Assembly (NCBI GenBank): GCA_003415625.1
Contig: PYIU01000006.1
Span: 186,001 to 250,000, forward strand
DNA from: Aquanectria penicillioides
Taxonomy: Eukaryota; Ascomycota; Sordariomycetes; Hypocreales; Nectriaceae
Length of the DNA: 64,000 bases
Direction of reading: 5' to 3'
Below the pieces are notes generated by a model. That model saw only the letters and a list, made by a program, of their open reading frames with translations. It searched no databases and had not been told where the DNA came from. Positions 57,227 through 64,000 of this stretch are shown piece after piece; the first letter of the stretch is position 1, and each line of letters starts with the position of its first letter. The position numbers and the translations under genes are program-made.

Positions 57227-58899
57227 ATGGTTCTTCAAGACCTCGGCCGCCGCATCAATGCGGCTGTCTCGAACTTAACCCGCGAGCAAAACCTCGATGA
57301 AAAGGCACGCAGCCCCTTCCCCAGGCCCCGCCGGCCACGGTAGCCCCCCGCCACTGCTAACTATTGCGCGCGCAGGCTTTCGACGCGATGCTCAAGGAGA
57401 TTTGCGCCGCCCTTCTCGAAGCCGATGTTAACGTCCGACTGGTTGGACAACTCCGCAAGTCCATCCGCAGCACCGTCAACTTTAAGGAACTCCCCCCCGC
57501 CGTCAACAAGAAGCGCTTGATCCAGAAGGCTGTTTTCGATGAGCTGGTCAAGCTGGTCGACCCCCACGCCGAGCCGTTCCGACCGAAGAAGGGCAAGAGC
57601 AATGTCATCATGTTTGTTGGTCTTCAGGGTGCCGGAAAGACGACGACTTGTACCAAGCTGGCGCGACACTACCAGACAAGAGGTTTCAAGGCCTGTCTTG
57701 TCTGTGCCGACACCTTCCGAGCCGGTGCCTTTGATCAGCTCAAGCAGAACGCCACCAAAGCCAAGATCCCCTACTACGGTTCGTTGACGGAGACGGATCC
57801 CGCTGTTGTGGCACGCGCTGGTGTTGAGCAGTTCAAGAAGGAGCGCTTCGAGGTCATCATTGTCGATACGTCTGGTCGCCATCGTCAGGAGTCGGCTCTG
57901 TTCCAGGAAATGGTGGACATCCAAACCGCCATCAATCCTGACGAAACAATCATGGTTCTCGATGCGTCAATTGGTCAGCAGGCTGAGTCGCAAGCCAAGG
58001 CGTTCAAGGAGGCGGCCGACTTTGGAGCCATCATCATCACCAAGACTGATGGTCACGCCCACGGTGGTGGTGCCATTTCCGCTGTCGCTGCAACACACAC
58101 ACCCATTGTGTTTATCGGTACCGGTGAGCACATGCTGGATCTTGAGCGATTTGCTCCTCAGCAATTCGTGCAGAAGCTGTTGGGCATGGGCGACATGGCG
58201 GGCCTCATGGAGCACGTGCAGAGCCTCAACCTCAACCAGAAGGACACCATTAAGCACATCCAGGAGGGTATCTTCACCGTTCGCGATCTTCGAGACCAGC
58301 TTTCAAACATTATGAAGATGGGACCTTTGTCAAAAATGGCAGGCATGATTCCCGGAATGAGCAACATGATGCAGGGCATGGATGACGAGGAGGGAGGAGC
58401 CAAGCTGAAGCGCATGATCTACATTTGCGATTCCATGACGGAGAAGGAGCTGGACTCTGACGGAAAGATCCTCATTGACCAACCTACAAGAATGACTAGA
58501 ATTGCACGAGGCTCCGGAACGTCTGTGCGGGAGGTGGAGGACCTTTTAACACAGCAGCGAATGATGGCTGGCATGGCCAAGAAGATGGGTGGCAACATGA
58601 AGAACATGCAGCGAGCTCAGCAGGCCATGGGCGGCGGCAACAAGGCACAGCAGCTTGCCGCGATGCAGAAGCGACTGCAGAGTATGGGCGGCGCGGGCGG
58701 TGCCGGAGGCATGCCTGACATGGGCAGCCTTATGAAGATGCTGGGCGGAGGAGGCGGTGGCGGCGGCATGCCCAACATGGGAGACATGCAGGCCATGATG
58801 CAGCAGATGGGCATGGGCGGCGGTGGCATGCCGGGGATGGGAATGCCAGGGATGGGCATGCCAGGAATGCCTGGTGGACGCGGCCGCGGCCGAAGGTAA
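57227..58899 (+). CDS. SRP54: SRP54, signal recognition particle GTPase subunit
   Basis: Binds signal peptides on translating ribosomes and, through GTP hydrolysis with the SRP receptor, targets them to the ER. Exon 1 is 57227-57304 (26 codons) and exon 2 is 57376-58899; 533 residues. The 71-bp intron uses a GC donor (AAG|GCACGC) with branch GCTAAC and acceptor GCGCAG, and joins D-E-K to A-F-D exactly as in the conserved N domain. G-domain motifs: [10 protein letters not shown] (near residue 107), [14 protein letters not shown] (near 189) and T-K-T-D-G-H-A (near 247). The methionine-rich M domain starts near residue 325. It includes the RNA-binding S-G-T-S-V-R-E-V-E and ends in a Gly/Met-rich tail with G-M-G-M-P repeats and an Arg-rich terminus. 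The gene is intact. Confidence 0.97.
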
Positions 58900-59998
58900 A
58901 CGGGGAAACTGGCTGGCTGGCTGGCTGTCTTCAAAGGGCGGGCGTTGATGTTACTGCTGTGTGGTTAATGTTGCAACTCTGCATGGGACTTGGCGTTCAT
59001 GGGTCTGTGATGAATCATGAGGGTGAGCACGAGACGAGATGAGGCGAGACGGGGCAAGACAAAGCAAGACAAAGCAAGGCAAAGCAAGACACGACGAGAC
59101 TAGGGTGGATCAAAGCCAAGACCTCAGTAGGGATAAGAATCCAATTGATGAAATGAGGCACGACTACCTCAAAGGGTTAATGTGGAGCTGCAGCGAGGAA
59201 CTACCAAACAAAGACCATGATGACGATGGCGATGGCGATGATGATGCTGATGAAGACGATGGAGATGATGGGGCTAGATGTGACATTAAAAACCAACCCC
59301 TGCGTCTACGGGTACACGCATGCACATATTACCTACGGGAGCCCATTGCAGTCCCCACTGCCTCAGCCCTAGGCCAGAAACAATGGCGAAAACGTTGACA
59401 TTCGGCCTTATTTGTCCACTCGCTCGGGACACATCTGCCGTCTGGAGAGAAACTCAGCCCTTTGGCGAGGCAGATCCCTGAGAGATCCCTGACAGATCCC
59501 CACGGTTTGGCGAGCAATGCAACGGTGCAACGAATCAATGGCGACGCGGCCAATCACAACCCCGGTTCGGGCCGCGTCTTGGCCCATCTTGGCCCATCTT
59601 GGCCTGCGCTACGGCGCTTTGCGGCATCGCGCCGTCACAGCCCAAAATGAATTTGCCAGATGCGGCTATGCGTCGTGAATCCTGCTGGTCCTTCATCTTG
59701 GAACAGACCGGAACCCAATCGATGTGGGTGGGCAGGCCGCTAGCTAGATGCCTTCAGCCCTGTGGCTATGGCTAATTGTTCAAAACCTCGCGGAGATGGA
59801 TATAAAGCATTGGAGCGTGCCGACTACCAAGGACTTGTTCCTCATCAATCAATCAATCATCCATCACTAGCAACCTCATCTCGTCCCTCGTCTCTCTCAC
59901 CTGCCTTTCCTTTTCTATTCGTTCGTCCGATTTGGGCAAATAATCAATTGTACAATTCAATCTTTTGACCGGCTTCGCCTTCGTTCCATTCATTCACT
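58900..59998. other. Intergenic region, SRP54 to aspartic protease
   Basis: About 1.1 kb. It contains imperfect AAGCAAGACA units (59053-59095), a GATGAC/GATGGC-rich stretch (59215-59275) and TTGGCCCATC units (59578-59603). The last 200 bp hold the protease promoter. No gene is seen. Confidence 0.5.
59801..59807 (+). promoter_or_regulatory. TATA-like box of the aspartic protease gene
   Basis: TATAAAG lies 198 bp upstream of the protease ATG. It is followed by a CAATCAATCAATCATCC stretch and a long pyrimidine-rich leader, as in many highly expressed fungal genes. Inferred by sequence and position only. Confidence 0.4.
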
Positions 59999-61444
59999 AT
60001 GAAGATCACATCCACGTCTCTCCTCGTTGCCGGGTTGGCCACCCTCGACACTGCCGCCGCGGCTGCCATCGAACCCATCACTGTCAAGTTTGAAGGCCGC
60101 GCTGCCGTTCCTTCAAAGAGGTCGTCTTCAGTCGACGTCAAGTTGACCAATTGGTGGAATGTCACCGACTATCAGTGGTACGGCAAGATTGCCGTCGGAA
60201 CCCCCCCTCAGGAGTTGTAAGCTGATACAAACCTCCATCCTATACTCATTCAATAGTTAACATCCACTAGCACTGTCATCTTTGACACTGGCTCTACCGA
60301 CTTGATTATTCCCAACAAGGGATGCACCACTTGCAGCAACTACACCCTCTTTGACGCTTCCAAGTCGTCCACTTACTCCAAGAAGCCCGGATATTCCTAC
60401 AGCCAGGCTTTTGGCACTGCCAGTGATGCTCAGCCTCTGAAGGAAGATGCCGTCGTCGAGGGAACTGTCCGAACCGACACCATCACCCTTGGAGGACTCG
60501 AGCTCAAGAACCAGCCTTTCCTGCTCGCTGATTCTTATTCAGAGAACCTAGGCTCTCGGGCTCTAGGTCCCAACATTGAGGGCATCTTCGGCCTTGGCCC
60601 CCCCAACGCCTCCATCATGGCCACCCAGCTAAACATGACTTTCCAGACCACTGTCTGGGGCCTCTACTACCAGGGCAAGATCCCCGAGCCCCTGTTCTCC
60701 GTCTACCTCAACTCCGGCGAGAACAGTGGCCCTTCCGGCGAGGTCACCCTCGGTGGCATCGACTCGACCAAGTACGACGGCGAACTCACCTGGGTCGACT
60801 TCAACTCGACCATCATCCAAGCCTATGGTGAGTGGTATCTCGACAACCCCGCCTTTTACGTCAACGACAAGTCTGTCAAGAACTCCAACACTAGCGCAGC
60901 CTTCCCCGGTGGCGTCGCCCTGCTCGACTCCGGCACCTCGTACATCCTGACCCCCGACTACCAGACCGCCAAGGACATCTACGCCGCCATCAGCCCCGAG
61001 ATCAAGCAGCTGGACGAGCTCGGCGCCTGGGGAGCCGACTGCCACGTGGTCGAGAAGCTCGACCCCAAGCTGACCTTCACCTTTGGCGCTGGAGACAACC
61101 TCATCAACATGACCATTGCCAAGGACTCCTTCAACCTGGGCGAGTCCTCTGCCCACCCCGGAAAGTGCCAGACCGTCATTCTCAACTCGCCCGAAGTCAT
61201 CAGCACCGAGGCCTCTGTCTGGACAATCGGCAGCCCCGTCATGAAGGCCTACTACACCGTCTGGCAGGGCGAGAAGCTCCAGCTCGGTGTCGCCAAACTC
61301 AGGGGCTCTTCCACTGGAAGCGGCAACTCCTCGACCACCGCGCCAACCTCCACTCCTGTTCCAACCTCTGCTGCAGCCGATGCTTTGATGCCTACCGCTT
61401 GGGGTGTGGCCGCCCTCGCCGTTGCCTTTGCGGCCCTGTTTTAA
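59999..61444 (+). CDS. Secreted GPI-anchored pepsin-type aspartic protease
   Basis: A1-family endopeptidase (yapsin/candidapepsin/barrierpepsin-like) expected at the cell surface. Exons 59999-60216 and 60271-61444 with a 54-bp intron (GTAAGC...CACTAG, branch GTTAAC) give 463 residues. The N-terminal hydrophobic signal peptide ends in an Ala-rich stretch (about residue 23), followed by a short propeptide with K-R at about residues 40-41. Catalytic motif one, F-D-T-G-S-T-D-L, is completed by the splice (near residue 78); the second, L-L-D-S-G-T-S-Y, is near residue 291. Y-Q-W-Y-G-K-I-A-V-G-T-P-P-Q is the usual entry to the fold. Several N-x-S/T sites are present. The C-terminus has a Ser/Thr/Pro linker, small-residue omega site and terminal hydrophobic segment, fitting a GPI signal. 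The gene is intact. Confidence 0.92.
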
Positions 61445-61654
61445 GATGATCGAGATGGATTAAGTAATTTATGTATCCATAGCATGATAATCAAAATTGT
61501 GGAATAACAAATAGCGTTCATAAAGCAGGCTCTTAGATTTCTTGATAATATAGTTGGGGCCTAGTCAAAGCAAAAGAGCAATGCCCAATTTTCTTTTTTG
61601 GGTCTTTTCAACATTGTTTTACATAATATCGTTCCTGCAGATATGTATGTAACC

Positions 61655-63315
61655 TCACTTTCGCTTCTGATCGAATCGAAGAACGGCCTGGCACAAGACC
61701 TCGGCGCCAATGGCGCACTCTTCAGGGGTCGAATACTCCTCGGGATTGTGGCTGATGCCTCCCTTGCAGGGGATGAAGATCATCGTTGTAGGACAATGTA
61801 TGCTGGTGTAAACACTGTCATGGCCGGCGCCGCTGGAAAGGTCAACCATGCCCTCGGGGTCGCCCAGGACGGATGCGGCAGATTCCCGCACCGCCTGGAT
61901 ACAGTCTGGGTGGAACTTGGTTGCCTTGGAGATAGTATCCGTTCGCCATGTAAGCGACAACGGCAAGGCGGGAGTTGAGTCCTGGAGCAACCCGCCGATA
62001 TCAACTCCGCGGGCAAGCAAATCAAAGTCCTCCCTGAGCTGCTCTTCGACCTTGTCTACGGTTTCGTTACTTGGGGATCGGACGTCCAGTGTGAAGCTGA
62101 CATGGCCCGGGATGGTGTTGGTGCTTCCAGGGGTCAGCTTCAGAATGCCAGTGGAGGCCAGAGCGTTGTTCTTGGTAGCAACCCGGTGAGAGTGGGTAAT
62201 GAGACGTGCCGCGAGAAGCAGAGCATCTGCTCGATCGGTAAAGGGCGTGGATCCGGTATGTGCGTCTAGAAAGGCGCGTTGGTATGAGCATGGACATTGA
62301 AATGGAATACTTGCAATCTAGGTACTTACCTCGTCCTTGGATGTCAATGGTAAACCACTTGTACGCCTGAACTCCCTGAACGACACCAATGTTCTTAGAG
62401 GCCCTCTCAAGAATCGGACCCTGTTCAATATGGAGCTCAAAGTGGCCTCCCATTAGCGTGGCCTCATAGCTTGCAGGAATGTCACCCAGATATCCAATCC
62501 TTTCGAGCTCCGACTTTACAGTCGCAGGACCGGCTACATCCCTGACTGAATGCGCACGCTCAATCGGAATCTTCCCGGCCCAGACTCCCGAGGACATCAT
62601 GCTGATTGGGAACCGCGCGCCTTCTTCACTGCCAATACCTAGTTAGACTCGCATAAATTCCCCGTGGGTCACATCCACATCAGGGGAGGAGGACTTACTT
62701 GGTCCAGTTCACCACACCAACTGGAAACTCAGTCTCGACATTGTGCTCCTGGAGAATCTTGAGCATTTCGACGCCGGCCAGGACGCCAAGGATTCCATCG
62801 TATCGGCCGCCCGTTGGTTGAGTGTCCAGGTGCGAGCCAACAAAGGTTGGTGGCCCGTCGGAACGGCGGCCCGGGCGAACCGCAAATATGTTGCCCATGG
62901 AGTCGACCGTGACGTTGCATCCAAGCGCCTTGGTCGTCTCAACAAACCAGTCACGGGCCTTCTTGTCATCGTCGGAGAGTGTCAGGCGCGACATTCCGGT
63001 ATCGGTAGGGTTACTGTTGGCGGGGAGGTTAGTTATCTAGAGCGATTGACAGATACCAATTGCTCGACATGGATGCACAAACCTGCCCCATCTAGTTCCC
63101 GTGCCCCAATTGCATGTGTGATGGAGGGTATCCATCATTCGCGTTTGATTGACCTTGAGCTTTTGGAAATCCTGATTGGTCATTTCCCTGGTGGAAATGT
63201 TCATCCTTTGACCGGGGAGCAAAGCCATGGTCTGCGATGCAGCTTGATATGCCCATCTAGTGGCAATGGCTTGTGGCGAGACCCGGCGGCCAAGCCTCTT
63301 GGTGAGGGGCGACAT
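61655..63315 (-). CDS. M20-family carbamoylase/amidohydrolase (N-carbamoyl amino-acid hydrolase or allantoate-type)
   Basis: Binuclear-metal hydrolase of the hydantoinase/carbamoylase group, cleaving an N-carbamoyl (ureido) amide with release of CO2 and ammonia. Candidates are N-carbamoyl-L-amino acid hydrolase, yeast Pyd3-like beta-ureidopropionase or allantoate amidohydrolase; sequence alone does not decide. Exons (minus): 63315-63083, 63013-62699, 62628-62330 and 62265-61655; introns of 69, 70 and 64 bp, all GT-AG, phases 2, 2 and 1; 485 residues. Metal and catalytic motifs are in order: G-S-H-L-D-T-Q-P-T-G-G-R-Y-D-G, W-T-N-E-E-G-A-R-F (glutamates restored by splice 2), H-I-E-Q-G-P, D-A-H-T-G-S-T-P-F and G-A-G-H-D-S. 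The N-terminal 35 residues are basic and hydrophobic and may be a mitochondrial signal. Confidence 0.9.
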
Positions 63316-64000
63316 GATCAGCGATGAGGACTCAAGTACTGGGCTTTGGAGCTCCTTTCATCAGGAAGACAGAAGTCACTGGCACAATGCTTTACAGGGT
63401 AAAGAAAAAAGAGCAAATGGCGTCGATCGAGAATTGAATTTACAACAAATTGTAACCGACGCCCTCTTATTGCACAACACCACGCTGACTGCATGCGCCC
63501 TCTAGCTCATCGGCTAACCGTCGGGCCATGTCTCCACCATTCCTTATCGAAACTCTGGACGGATTGAACCCCATCCAGTAGCAATCAATCCTGACTCGAA
63601 CACCATTTTCTTGAGTTGGAAGACAAACTTATGGCGGGTTTTCGTCGGGGTTTTTTTTTTCGGGTTTCCATACGGGGGAGCCTCAACCAATACTGGTAGT
63701 TCCGCCCGGCTAAATTCCGACTTCGCCTCCGCCGCCGATTATGGTGCAACGGGGGCCACACTGTCGAGTCGCACAAAAGTTTCCGACGCGACCTCCAGCT
63801 TGATGAACCTAAAGTCGCATTGCTAGATGTGACGGACAATCTTGGGCCTCAAAACTGCCTCAAATTCGGCGCATATCCTCTATCAACTATCTTGCTCTGT
63901 AGAAAATAGCCATCCAGGAGTATTGGGCTTATCTCATGAGATATCTCACGAACCCTTCACGCGTATCTTGGCAGATAGTCCCTTTTTTTTTTTTCCCATT
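63316..64000. other. Right-edge intergenic sequence
   Basis: Upstream of the carbamoylase gene; contains T-runs near 63650-63660 and 63984-63995. Short frames on both strands near 63590-63840 lack motifs. The window ends here, so any gene further right is not visible. Confidence 0.4.

Overview
The window is nuclear DNA of a filamentous ascomycete, most likely a Sordariomycete and probably Hypocreales. Genes are split by short (47-119 bp) GT-AG introns with CTAAC/CTGAC-like branch points. A Zn(II)2Cys6 regulator, a Goodbye-domain STAND-type relic and a transposon saturated with C-to-T/G-to-A changes (repeat-induced point mutation, RIP) all point the same way. The species is not identified.

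Layout. 0.6-11.5 kb: a monocarboxylate-type MFS transporter, a GMC oxidoreductase, an ADP-ribosylglycohydrolase and a FAM86/METTL21-like protein methyltransferase. 11.7-14.3 kb: a decayed STAND-type gene with nonsense and frameshift lesions. 15.5-20 kb: a Zn2Cys6 transcription factor, a small four-helix membrane protein and a LITAF-like zinc protein with an octapeptide repeat. 20.1-25.6 kb: a full-length Ty1/copia retrotransposon (5505 bp, 259-bp LTRs, 5-bp target duplication), its interior heavily mutated. 25.7-31.2 kb: a 12-exon MFS drug/basic-amino-acid transporter that includes a 9-nt microexon, and an Mtr-type amino-acid transporter. 31.2-37.3 kb: no recognisable gene.

37.3-48.5 kb is a housekeeping block: NOB1 and NOP10 (convergent; both ribosome biogenesis), S-adenosylmethionine decarboxylase, the cytosolic Fe-S scaffold CFD1 and a four-helix membrane protein. 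48.5-53.7 kb is simple-sequence-rich and gene-free. 53.8-56.1 kb is a broken mucin/adhesin-like gene. The window ends with SRP54 (GC-AG intron), a GPI-anchored pepsin-type protease and an M20-family carbamoylase.

There is no obvious metabolic gene cluster: these look like independent genes. The most notable signals are (i) a mirror-image RIP gradient in the two LTRs, (ii) single-base frameshifts in otherwise perfectly conserved NOB1 and AdoMetDC genes, mostly in G/C runs and so possibly assembly errors, (iii) the microexon in the MFS gene, (iv) the RIP-like decay of the STAND gene, and (v) the LITAF-like protein. I did not find a convincing new multi-gene system. Exon boundaries were worked out by hand from reading-frame phase, splice signals and remembered family conservation; none has been tested with transcripts.
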